From: Chenggangzhangella methanolivorans | Lineage (GTDB): Bacteria; Pseudomonadota; Alphaproteobacteria; Rhizobiales; Methylopilaceae | Length of the DNA stretch: 64,000 nucleotides | Assembly: GCF_019797865.1 (NCBI RefSeq) | Contig: NZ_CP081869.1 | Span: forward strand, 3,373,501-3,437,500 | Direction: 5' to 3' | Shown: positions 16,694 through 25,427 of the stretch, in pieces | Layout of the letters: each line of letters starts with the position of its first letter | Position numbering within the stretch: the first letter of the stretch is position 1 | Made by a program: the position numbers and the translations under genes | Notes under the pieces: model-generated | Databases searched by the model: none | What the model was told of the DNA's origin: nothing | The model's input: the letters and a program-made list of their open reading frames with translations, nothing else

Positions 16694-18136
16694 TCACGCG
16701 GCCTGCAGGAACGGGAGGGCGAGACGAAGATCGGCGACGAAGCGGTCGAACTCCTCCTGTTTGCGCGCTTCGTCCGGCAGGCGCAGCAGGTAGGACGGGT
16801 GGACCGTCACCAGCACGTCGGGCGCGCCCTCGCGCTCCATGATCGCGCCCCGGGCGTCGCCGACCTTCACGGCGCGCCCGATGACCGCGCGCGCCGCGCT
16901 CGCGCCCATCGCCACCACGAGGCGCGGGCGGATGGCGCCGAGCTCGCGCTCGAGCCAGCCGCGGCAGGCGGCGATCTCGCCGGGCGCGGGCGACTTGTGC
17001 AGCCGAAACTTTCCGCGCGGCTCGAACTTGAAGTGCTTCACCGCATTGGTGACGTAGAGCTTCTCGCGCTCCACGCCCGCGGCCTCCGCGGCCCGGTCGA
17101 ACAGCGCGCCCGCGGGCCCGACGAAGGGGCGGCCGGCGATGTCCTCCTTGTCGCCGGGCTGCTCGCCGACGACCACCACCTGCGCGCCCTCCGGCCCCTC
17201 TCCGAACACGGATTGCGTCGCCGGCCCCCATAGCGGGCAGGCGCGGCAGCCCTCGACCATCTCGCGCAGCGCCGAAAGCGGCGTCGGATCGCGCTCCGGG
17301 GCGGCGGGCGGGGGCGACATCAATCTCTGGCCCTTCTTCGGCTCGGCCGCGGGCGCCGCGACCATCTCGTCGGAGCGCCGCTGGGCCTGCGCGATCAGAG
17401 GACCGATGAGCGGGGCCTCGGGAAGGTTGCGCCAGTACTTCTTCGGCATCTCGGCCCGCATCGCCGAGACCTTGAGGCGCGCCGGGTTGAAGATCGAGGC
17501 GTAATAGGTCCGCCACAGCGCCTCGAGCGCGTCGCCTTCGGGCGCGTCGGCGCGGTTCGCGCCCTCGGCGATCTCGAGCCGCGTCCCGTTCCAATGCGCC
17601 GAGCGCCGCGGTGTGAGGATCGACCAGCGCATCGCCGAAAAGCGCCGCATGAAGAAGGGCGCGGTCGCCGCCACGATGTGATGCTCGGGCTCGAACCAGG
17701 CGACGAACTGCGGCGCGCCGTCCTCGCCCGATATCTCGCGGAAGCGCACGAAGGCGGTCATCTTGTGCTTGTCGCGCCGCACCGCCTTCACGAGCGCGCG
17801 GGCGCGCGTCAGGTCCGGGTCGGCGGCGTCCTCCATCAGCCGGCGGTCGGCCGCGACCCGCGTCAGCAGGCGGTAGAACAGGTCGAAACGGCCGGGATCG
17901 GAATGAAGCAGACCGGTTTCGGCGAGCTCGAGGAAGCTGCGCGGCACGCTCGGCGCCGGCGCGCCCGCGACCTGCGGGGAGGGCGCGTCGTCGGTCCCGA
18001 ACAGGTCGCGGTCGTCCTCGCCGACGCGCCAGTCGACCGTGAACGGCGGCGCGCCCTCGGCGAGCAGCCCGCGCGCCGCGCGCCGCCAGCCGGCGACGTC
18101 GTCGGGCTCGGCGAGCACGATCCGCCGCCCGCTCAC
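16694..18136 (-). CDS. DUF4130 / UdgX-type uracil-DNA glycosylase fusion
   Basis: A 480-residue two-domain DNA repair protein. The N-terminal half (about residues 30-250) is the DUF4130 'probable DNA metabolism' domain, with TAFVRFREI and FNPARLKVSAMRAEMPKKYW. The C-terminal half (about 280-475) is a UdgX-like glycosylase: motif GEQPGDKEDIAGRPFVGPAG, YVTNAVKHFKFE, and the histidine loop KFRLHKSP (KRRIH in the studied UdgX, where the His bonds covalently to DNA), then VHPSYLL. The Arg-Arg of the loop is Phe-Arg here. The GTG start at 18136 overlaps the radical SAM gene's TGA, so the pair is coupled. Its partner and an SOS box upstream point to damage-induced repair. Confidence 0.88.
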   Translation of the reverse strand: MSGRRIVLAEPDDVAGWRRAARGLLAEGAPPFTVDWRVGEDDRDLFGTDDAPSPQVAGAPAPSVPRSFLELAETGLLHSDPGRFDLFYRLLTRVAADRRLMEDAADPDLTRARALVKAVRRDKHKMTAFVRFREISGEDGAPQFVAWFEPEHHIVAATAPFFMRRFSAMRWSILTPRRSAHWNGTRLEIAEGANRADAPEGDALEALWRTYYASIFNPARLKVSAMRAEMPKKYWRNLPEAPLIGPLIAQAQRRSDEMVAAPAAEPKKGQRLMSPPPAAPERDPTPLSALREMVEGCRACPLWGPATQSVFGEGPEGAQVVVVGEQPGDKEDIAGRPFVGPAGALFDRAAEAAGVEREKLYVTNAVKHFKFEPRGKFRLHKSPAPGEIAACRGWLERELGAIRPRLVVAMGASAARAVIGRAVKVGDARGAIMEREGAPDVLVTVHPSYLLRLPDEARKQEEFDRFVADLRLALPFLQAA

Positions 18137-19366
18137 AGCGCGAGCGCCATCTGGCGGGGCTTCGGCCGGAACCGCTCGATCAGGCGCTCGCTCTCCAGCG
18201 CCGCGATCGAGGGGCGGTGGTCGGCGAGCTTGAGGAAGGGCGAGACCTTGGCGAGCGACACCTTCAGCCGCGCGAGGTCCTCGCTGCGGATGGCGCGGAA
18301 GCGGCGCGCCGAAAGGATCCGGTCCACCGTGGTCTTGCCGAGGCCCGGCACCCGCAGCAGCTCCTCGCGCGAGGCCGTCTGGCAGTCGAGCGGGAAGCGG
18401 CCGCGATGGCGCAGCGCCCAGGCGAGCTTGGGGTCGAGCTCGAGGTCGAGCATGCCGCCGGCCTCGGTGATCTCGGAGACCGAAAAGCCGTAGAAACCGC
18501 ATCAGCCAGTCGGCCTGGTAGAGCCGATGCTCGCGCATCAGCGGCGCGGGCTTGAGCGGCAGGCGCGCGCTTGCGTCTGGAATCGGGCTGAAGGCGGAAT
18601 AATAGACCCGCTTCAGCCGGTAGCCGGCGTAAAGATTGGCGGAGGCGTCGAGGATCAGCCGGTCGTCGGCGGCGTCCGCGCCCACGATCATCTGCGTGCT
18701 CTGGCCCGCGGGCGCGAAGCGCGGCGGTTTCGCGCGCGTCTTGCCGTCGGCCTTGGAGGCCTCGATGCGGGTGCGAAGGCCCGCCATCGCGCGCCGCACC
18801 GCCCGCACGTCCTTCTCGGGCGCGAGCGTCTTGAGACTCGCCTCGCTCGGCAGCTCGACATTGATCGACAGGCGATCGGCGAAGAGTCCGGCTTCCGCGA
18901 TGAGCTCGGGCGAGGCGTCCGGAATGGTCTTGAGGTGGATGTAGCCCTTGAAGCCGTGGTCGATCCGCAGCGAACGCGCGACCCGCACCACCTGCTCCAT
19001 CGTGTAGTCCGGACTGCGGATGACGCCCGAAGACAGGAACAGGCCCTCGATGTAGTTCCGCCGGTAGAAGTCGAGCGTCAGGTTGACGATCTCGGCGATC
19101 GAGAACCGGGCCCGCGGCGTGTTGCTCGACGCGCGATTGACGCAATAGAGGCAGTCGAACGCGCAGGCGTTCGTCATCAGTACCTTCAGGAGCGAGATGC
19201 AGCGGCCGTCCGGCGCGTAGGAGTGGCAGATGCCGGCTCCCTCGGTCGAGCCGAGGCCGCCGCCGGCCCCGCCGAGCGAGTTCCGTTTCGTCGTGCCGCT
19301 CGACGCGCAGGAGGCGTCGTATTTCGCGGCGTCGGCCAGAATTGCGAGCTTACGGGTGACATCCAA
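18133..19366 (-). CDS. Putative DNA modification/repair radical SAM protein (frameshifted)
   Basis: A member of the radical SAM family that accompanies UdgX-DUF4130 (rSAM_link_UDG type). The 4Fe-4S motif CxxxCxxC is seen as ACAFDCLYC about residues 68-76. The C-terminal part has a helix-hairpin-helix DNA-binding motif (LRVPGLGKTTVDRILSARRF). One extra base in the AAA at 18494-18496 splits the gene: removing it turns DWLMRFLRLF into DWLMRFYGFSVSEI and joins the two parts. The start is the TTG at 19366, since a TAA lies in frame just upstream and AAGGA precedes it. It is the first gene of the operon with UdgX. Confidence 0.85.
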
Positions 19367-19399
19367 GAGATCACGTCCTTAGTGAGGGCATGACCATAT

Positions 19400-19414
19400 G
19401 TTCGATATTTGTTC
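19400..19414. promoter_or_regulatory. LexA-binding (SOS) box
   Basis: GTTC-GATATTT-GTTC is an exact match to the alphaproteobacterial LexA operator GTTC-N7-GTTC. It lies 34 bp before the start of the radical SAM gene, where a promoter would be, in a locally AT-rich stretch. It predicts induction of the radical SAM/UdgX pair by DNA damage. Confidence 0.8.
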
Positions 19415-19623
19415 TTATCAAGCGGCGGCGATCATGTGGTTTCAAACGCGGCCGCGACCGCCGTCGTGACGGGCTCGGCGCCATGAGCCCGCGGCAGTTT
19501 CCGGCCTGCCATCCGCGACAGGATCGCGATCGCGGCGGGCGAGGGGCTGGCGCAGGCCGCCGTCGGACTGCGGCGTGCGCGGCTTTAAGTCCGCCGCCGG
19601 CGAAGCCGTTTCGGCCCGCGCTC

Positions 19624-19824
19624 TCAGGTCTCGGCCGGCGCCTGCGTCCGGCAGGCCGTTTCGGCCTCGAGCCGCGCCATGTCGAGGAGATAGGCGAGCG
19701 TCGCCAGCTGATGCTTGCGCGCGAGTCGCTTCAGATCTTCGCTTTGGCTCGCGATATGCGCGGCGACCGCCACGCGCGAGCCGCCGGCGCCGTCAGGTCC
19801 CGATCCGTCGTGAGCCCGTTCCAT
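19624..19824 (-). CDS. Small hypothetical protein, helical
   Basis: A 66-residue reading frame. The second half (SEDLKRLARKHQLATLAYLL then DMARLEAETA) has the regular hydrophobic spacing of an amphipathic helix, unlike frames that arise by chance here. GGAAGGG lies about 10 bases before the ATG. No family is recognised. The gene stands alone between the radical SAM gene and the diguanylate cyclase. Chance cannot be excluded. Confidence 0.45.
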   Translation of the reverse strand: MERAHDGSGPDGAGGSRVAVAAHIASQSEDLKRLARKHQLATLAYLLDMARLEAETACRTQAPAET

Positions 19825-20227
19825 GTTCTGTCACCCTTCCTCTTGCGACGAGAGTTCGGGAGACGTTTTGCCAAGTCAAGCAAAGCGATGAAGATTATTT
19901 TCCGATATCTTGTTCGGAACCATCCCGCGTCGTGATCTGTTCATGCGTGACTTTAGAATCCACAAGATGATTGCGCCCCAACGATTTAAGGCAGGCGCCG
20001 GCGTCGGCGCCGCGAACTGTAGGCGTTGCGCCGACATCGCGAGCCCTACGGCCGGACGTCGCGGGCCCCTGCGCCTCGAGGCGCGCCGTCGGCGGACGAC
20101 TGCGACGCGGCCTGGCTGCGGCGGGAAGGCGCAAGTCGAACAAACGTCGCGCAGACGCGCTAATCACCCGTTCAGCTGTCGCAGGCCATGATACCGGTTC
20201 TCGACGCGATTCGAATCAGCAGACGAC
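19825..20227. other. Intergenic region without a recognised gene
   Basis: About 400 bp with a moderately AT-rich left part (19860-19990) and a GC-rich right part containing a GGCGCCGGCGTCGGCGCC near-palindrome around 19997-20014. I see no protein-coding frame with convincing composition and no tRNA. Promoters of the small gene (minus) and the diguanylate cyclase (plus) must lie here. Confidence 0.4.
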
Positions 20228-21403
20228 ATGCCGCATCGTGGTCTTAGCTTCAGCCTGCCGCGGTGGCGCCTCACAAGGTGGCTCGCCGATCCCGGCGTCG
20301 ACGCGCCCGAGGACATCCGCCGCGCGCTGGTGGGGAGCCTCTACGGCACCCTGCCGATCTACATCGGCGGCGTGCTGAACACGATCGCGATCGCAGCCCT
20401 CATCGCCTGGCGCATGCCGACGACGCCGATCCTGCTGTGGCTCGCCATCGAGATCGTGGTCTGCGTCTGGCGGCTCGCGGTGCTGCTGATCTCGTTCCGC
20501 CGCGCCCGCCAGGGGCGCGAGACGCCGACGGATCTCTATCTCGTGCTCGGCGTCGGCTGGGCCGCAAGCGTGGGCTACGGCGCCTTCGTCTCGATCGTGA
20601 GCGGCGACTTCGTCGCGGCGACGCTCGCCTGCATGTCGGCCGCCGCCATGGTGGGCGGCACCTGCTTCCGCAATTTCGGCGCGCCGCGGCTGTCCGCCGT
20701 CATGACGGCTCTGAGCCTGGGGCCCGCCTGCCTCGCCGCGCCGTTTTCGGGCGAGCCCGTGATGCTCGTCGTGTTCGCCCAGATCCCGATGTATCTCTAC
20801 AGCATGCGGCTCGCCGCCTACCGGCTGAACGCGCTGCTGATCAAGACCATGATGGCCGAGCGTGAGAGTGACCGGCGCGCCACCGAGGACCCGCTCACGG
20901 GGCTTTCGAACCGCTCGGGCCTTTCGCGCGCGATGGACGGCGGGCGGGACGGCGACCTCGCGCTGCTCTATCTCGACCTCGACGGCTTCAAGGCGGTCAA
21001 CGACATCCACGGCCACGCCACCGGCGACCGCCTGCTGCAACAGGCCGCGGGGCGGCTGCGGCGGCTGCTGCGCTCCGGCGACGTCGCGGCGCGCATCGGC
21101 GGCGACGAGTTCGTCGTGGTGGCGCGGGGCGTCGCGCGCGGACAGGCCCAGGCCTTCGGCGAGCGGCTGATCCGTGAGCTCGCGCAGCCCTACGAGCTCG
21201 CGCCCGACCTCGAGCTCGCGGTCGGCGTCAGCGTCGGCGTCGCGCTGACGCCCGACCACGGCGACGCGCTCGCCGACCTGCTCGACGTGGCCGACGGCGC
21301 GCTCTACGCCGCCAAGGGGCTCGGCAAGTCGCGCTGCGTCGTCGCCGCGGCGCGCCCGGGTCGGCTCGAGGTCGTGCGGAGCGGAAACCTCGCCTCGGCC
21401 TGA
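20228..21403 (+). CDS. Membrane diguanylate cyclase (GGDEF)
   Basis: A 391-residue inner-membrane enzyme expected to make cyclic di-GMP from two GTP. The N-terminal half has five to six hydrophobic segments (about residues 35-200) as in MASE-type sensors. The GGDEF domain (about 220-385) starts [12 protein letters not shown], and the active-site loop GGDEF is intact at residues 291-295. An inhibitory I-site RSGD sits exactly five residues before it (282-285), so product feedback is predicted. No EAL domain is present. It stands alone; the next gene, comM, follows after 91 bp. Confidence 0.92.
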   Translation: MPHRGLSFSLPRWRLTRWLADPGVDAPEDIRRALVGSLYGTLPIYIGGVLNTIAIAALIAWRMPTTPILLWLAIEIVVCVWRLAVLLISFRRARQGRETPTDLYLVLGVGWAASVGYGAFVSIVSGDFVAATLACMSAAAMVGGTCFRNFGAPRLSAVMTALSLGPACLAAPFSGEPVMLVVFAQIPMYLYSMRLAAYRLNALLIKTMMAERESDRRATEDPLTGLSNRSGLSRAMDGGRDGDLALLYLDLDGFKAVNDIHGHATGDRLLQQAAGRLRRLLRSGDVAARIGGDEFVVVARGVARGQAQAFGERLIRELAQPYELAPDLELAVGVSVGVALTPDHGDALADLLDVADGALYAAKGLGKSRCVVAAARPGRLEVVRSGNLASA

Positions 21404-21494
21404 AGGCCGAGCGTCGATCTCACGTCGATGTTCTCAGAATGTTCTTGACGGCCGCCGGCCCGCCGCTATCGTTTCCCGTCAAGGGGGCGGCGCG

Positions 21495-23036
21495 ATGGTC
21501 GTTTGGGTGTCCACGGTTGCGTTCGAAGGCGTCGAGGCCCGCGCGGTCGACGTCCAGGTGCAGGTCGCGGCCGGCCTGCCGGCCTTTTCGATCGTGGGCC
21601 TGCCCGACAAGGCGGTGTCGGAAGCGCGCGAGCGGGTGCGCGCGGCGCTGATCGCCTCGGGCCTCGCGCTGCCGCCGCGGCGCATCACCGTCAATCTCGC
21701 GCCCGCGGACCTGCCCAAGGAAGGCAGCCATTTCGACCTGCCGATCGCGCTCGGGCTGATGGCGGCGATCGGCGCGGTGCCGCCCGAGGCGCTCGCCGGC
21801 GTCACGGTGCTGGGCGAGCTCGGGCTCGACGGCTCGATCGCCCCTGTGGCGGGCGCGCTGCCGGCCGCGGTCGCGGCGCATGCGCGCGGCCACGGGCTGA
21901 TCTGCCCGGAGGCCTGCGGCGCGGAGGCCGCCTGGGCGAGCCACGACCTCGACCTCGTCGCCCCGCGCTCGCTCATCCAGATCGCCAATCATCTCAAAGG
22001 CGCGCAGGTTCTCGCCCGCCCGCGGCCGGGCCTGCCCGACGCCGCCGCGCCGGCCGCGGATCTGAAGGACGTGCGCGGCCAGGAGACCGCCAAGCGCGCG
22101 CTCGAGATCGCGGCGGCGGGCGGGCACAATCTGCTGTTCCGCGGGCCGCCGGGGGCCGGCAAGTCGATGCTCGCGAGCCGTCTGTCCTCGCTCCTGCCGC
22201 CGCTCGAGCCGCCGAGCTGCTCGAGGTCGCGATGATCCGCTCGGTCGCGGGCGAGCTCGCGGGCGGGCGCCTCACCAACCCGGCCGTTCCGCAGCCCGCA
22301 TCACTCGGCCTCGATGGCGGCGCTCGTCGGCGGCGGGGCGCGGCCGCGGCCGGGCGAGATCGCGCTCGCGCACAACGGCGTGCTGTTCCTCGACGAGCTT
22401 CCGGAGTTCAACCCGCAGGCGCTCGACGCGCTGCGCCAGCCGCTCGAGACCGGCGTGGCGGCGATCGCGCGCGCCAACCACCGCATCGCCTATCCGGCGC
22501 GCTTCCAGCTCGTCGCCGCCATGAACCCCTGCCGCTGCGGCGGCGGCGAGGGCGGCCACGCCTGCCGGCGCGGGCCCCGCTGCGCGGTCGACTACCAGTC
22601 GCGCGTCTCCGGCCCGCTGCTCGACCGGATCGACATCCGCCTCGACGTGCCCGCGGTCTCGGCCGCCGACCTGATGGCGCCGCCGCCCAAGGAAGACTCC
22701 GCCGCGGTCGCCGCCCGGGTCGCGGCCGCGCGCCGGCTCCAGAGCGAACGCGCCGCGGCGCTCGGCGTCGCCGCGTCGGAGTCCGGCGCCTGGCTCAACG
22801 CCCGCCTGCCGGTGAGCGCGCTCGAGGAGGTCGCGCGGCCCGACGCGGGCGGCCGGCGGCTGCTGTCCGACGCCGCCGACGCGCTGAAGCTCTCCGCGCG
22901 CGGCTATCACCGGGTGCTCCGGGTCGCCCGCACTCTCGCCGATCTCGACGGCGCGGCCGCGGTCGGCCGCATCCATCTCGCCGAGGCGCTCGCCTATCGC
23001 GCGGAGAGCCCGCCCGACGCGGCGCGCGCGGCGTGA
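21495..23036 (+). CDS. comM: ComM/YifB family Mg-chelatase-like AAA ATPase (frameshifted twice)
   Basis: Cytosolic AAA+ helicase of the ComM family, which promotes branch migration during natural transformation. The N-terminal Lon-like domain ([20 protein letters not shown]) and Walker [11 protein letters not shown] are in one frame up to about 22208. The stretch [19 protein letters not shown] is in a second frame, and [19 protein letters not shown] through Walker [11 protein letters not shown] to the end is in a third. One missing base at about 22209-22211 and one extra C in the CCC at 22279-22281 restore a normal ~510-residue protein. Both indels lie in short repeats, so sequencing error is likely. 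The GTG or ATG near 21495 is the start. Confidence 0.88.
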
Positions 23037-23055
23037 GGCGGTCCGGGACGTCGGC

Positions 23056-24383
23056 TCAGCGCATCAGTCCGGCGGTGCGGAGCGCCTTCGTAATGATCGC
23101 GGCGACGTCGATCCGCCCGGGGGCGGCGTGCGAGGCGGCCGGATCGGCCTGCTCGGAGCGCGCGGCGGTCGTTGGCTCGCGCAGCGCGCGCGGCTTGAGA
23201 TCTCGCGGCGGCGGCGTCCCGTCGTCGGCTGGCGCGCCGGCCCCGGCGGCCGCAGGCGCGACGTCGGACCGGGTCTTCGCGTCGGAAAGCGCCTCGGCGC
23301 CCGAGCGCGTCTTCGCGCCCGCAGATGTCTGGGCGGGCGTCGCGTGGGCGTCGTCTCCGGCGTCCGGCTCCGCGCTCCGATGAGCGGCGTCGGCCACCGG
23401 AGGCGCGCGCCGCACCAGACCGAAGAACCGCGCGATCGCGCGCGTCGAGGACACGCCGACGTCGATCATGAACGGACCCGGGCGTTCGCCGCGGCGGCCG
23501 TCCAGCGGCGCGCCGTGGCCGAGATCCTCGATGGTGTTGACCTCGACCACCTCGCGCCCGTCGAGCTTCCAGGCGCGGCGCAGCCGCCCGCCGCGGCGGG
23601 CCTCCGTGGTCGGCGCGGCGGGCGCCCCGTGCACGTCGAGCCACTGGCGGGCGAGCTGGTCGGCGTTGCCGGGCGCGACGGTGCGGTCGGCGAGCCCCTG
23701 CCAGATCGACACGCGCGGCCACGGCCCCTCATAGGGCGCGCCGGCCGCACCGCGTCGCCGAGCTCGGCGTCGGTGCGCGCGGCCGGCTGCGACATGGCGC
23801 CGAACGCCTCCGTGACGTTGGCGGCGGCGCCGCAGGGCAGGCCCGCGATCAGGGCGCCGGCGGAGAACACGTCCGGATAGCCGGCGAGCAGGTTGGCGGC
23901 CATCGCGCCGCCGGCCGACAGGCCCGTGACGTAGATCCGTCCCCGGTCGAGCCCGCGCAGCGCGATCATGGTCTCGACCATCTCGCGGATCGAGCGCGCT
24001 TCGCCGAGCCCGCGGGCGCTGTCGGCCGCCAGGAACCAGTTGAAGCAGCCGGCCGGATTGTTGGCGCGGCGCTGCTCGGGATAGAGCAGCGCGAAGCCGA
24101 GCTCGTCGGCGAGCGCGCTCCAGCCGGATTGCGCGTCGTAGTCTTCCGCCGACTGGGTGCAGCCGTGCAGCACCACAACCAGCGCTGCGCCCGGCGCGAG
24201 GTTGGCGGGCGCATAGGCCAGCATGCGCAGCGCGCCGGGGTCGGCGCCGAAGCTCTCGATCTCGGTCAAGCGCTTGCGCCGCTTGGCGTCTCCGCCCGGC
24301 GCGACGCGCGCCGACGGTCCGTTGGCCTGACGTCTGGCGCGCTGCGGTCCGGTTCCCCAGACGGTGTCGAAGATCGACGCCAT
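23056..24383 (-). CDS. PHB-depolymerase-like extracellular esterase (frameshifted)
   Basis: Alpha/beta hydrolase of the short-chain-length PHA depolymerase / feruloyl-esterase-like family. The oxyanion region is ALVVVLHGCTQSAEDYD and the nucleophile elbow is GLSAGGAMAANLL. Substrate-fold features include ANNPAGCFNWF, and the catalytic His is in EDLGHGAPL. A single-base indel near 23745 separates GDAVRP from APYEGPWPRVSIWQGLADRT; the two frames together give one normal domain. A roughly 140-residue Ala/Pro/Arg-rich tail follows, with repeated KTRS(G/D) units, ending in a short helical piece (IDVAAIITKALRTAGLMR). The ATG at 24383 is chosen for the GGAG before it. No clear signal peptide is seen. 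Confidence 0.8.
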
Positions 24384-24613
24384 GAGGCTTCTCCGTGAAA
24401 ATGTCACTCACCGGGACGGACCCTGAGGCTCGTCCATGTTGCAACGCATATAAGCCTATTGCGGCGCCACAATGAGCGGGCTGCGGCGCGCGGTCGCGCA
24501 TCGGCGTTTGGCGCCGGCGCAAACAGCGGTCTATGACCCGCGCTCGCGCGTGGGGGCCAAGGGCTCCGGCGCCGCCCTTGTTCATGGCCCCCGGGGCCCA
24601 ATGGAGAGCCGCC

Positions 24614-24868
24614 ATGGCCGACGCGCCGCCCGATCGCCTGTCCGTCAATCCCGACAGCCCGCATTATGACGAGGCGGCGCTCTCGCGCGGCGTCGGCATC
24701 CGCTTCAAGGGGCAGGAAAAGACCAATGTCGAGGAGTATTCGGTCTCGGAGGGCTGGATCCGGGTCGCGGCGGGCGCCGCGCGGGACCGCGCCGGCAATC
24801 CGCTGACGATCCTCCTGAAGGGCCCGGTCGAGCCCTACTATCGCGACGGCGAGGCCGGCGAGAACTGA
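24614..24868 (+). CDS. DUF3297 family protein
   Basis: An 84-residue protein matching the DUF3297 family closely: PPDRLSVNPDSPHYDEAALS, GVGIRFKGQEKTNVEEYSVS, then EGWIRVAAG and GNPLTILLKGPVEPYY. The family is small, acidic and widespread in proteobacteria, with unknown function. The ATG at 24614 is the family's usual start; the longer upstream frame has no resemblance. It converges on the GreA/GreB-like gene with only 6 bp between stops. Confidence 0.88.
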   Translation: MADAPPDRLSVNPDSPHYDEAALSRGVGIRFKGQEKTNVEEYSVSEGWIRVAAGAARDRAGNPLTILLKGPVEPYYRDGEAGEN

Positions 24869-24874
24869 CGCGGG

Positions 24875-25350
24875 TCAGTCGATCGACAGGATCTCGACAG
24901 CGCCGCCCGCGACCGTGGCCTCGCCCCCGACGCCCTTGCCCATGAGCGCGCGGGCGAGCGGCGAGACGTAGGACACGGTGCCCCGCGAGGGCTCGGCCTC
25001 GTCCTCGCCGACAATGCGGTAGGTCTGGCGCCGTCCGTCCTCGCGCTCGAAGGTCACGCGCGCGCCGAAGGTCACGGCGCCGGTCGGCTTCGGCTCGGTG
25101 AGCTCGGCGCTCGCGCGCCGCGCCGCGTAATAGCGCACGTCGCGGGCCGCGCGCGCCATCGCCGAACGGTCGACGTCGATGCCCCGGCGGCCTGGGCGGC
25201 GGCGAACGCCTTGCGCGCCTCGGCGAGCGCGGCGTCGAGCGCCGCGAGGCCCTCGCGGGTGACAAGGTTCGGGTGCGACGAGACCGGCCGGTCCGGCAGA
25301 TCGGCGGCCGCGGCCTCGTAGTCCTGTTCTTTGGTGAAGGCGACGCTCAT
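24875..25350 (-). CDS. GreA/GreB family transcription elongation factor (frameshifted)
   Basis: Binds RNA polymerase and stimulates transcript cleavage in backtracked complexes, or is a related secondary-channel factor. The N-terminal coiled coil (MSVAFTKEQDYEAAAADLPD, then HPNLVTREGLAALDAALAEA) is in one frame. The C-terminal FKBP-like domain (FGARVTFEREDGRRQTYRIV, then SYVSPLARALMGKGVGGEA) is in another. Adding one base to the CCCC at 25182-25185 joins them as AAGGIDVDRSAMARAARDVR. The restored length of about 158 residues is normal. An indel in a homopolymer is the simplest explanation. Confidence 0.85.
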
Positions 25351-25427
25351 CCACACGTATCTGGGGCGCCACGGTCGCGGACGCAATCGCGGGCGTCCGC
25401 GATCGCGTCAAACCTTCGTAAACCCTA

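Noticed and set aside
16694-19366. A single 890-residue radical SAM-UdgX fusion protein
   Set aside because: The middle of that frame is Arg/Pro-rich nonsense created by one extra base at 18494-18496; the correct frame gives a helix-hairpin-helix end, a stop at 18133 and a separate GTG start for UdgX.
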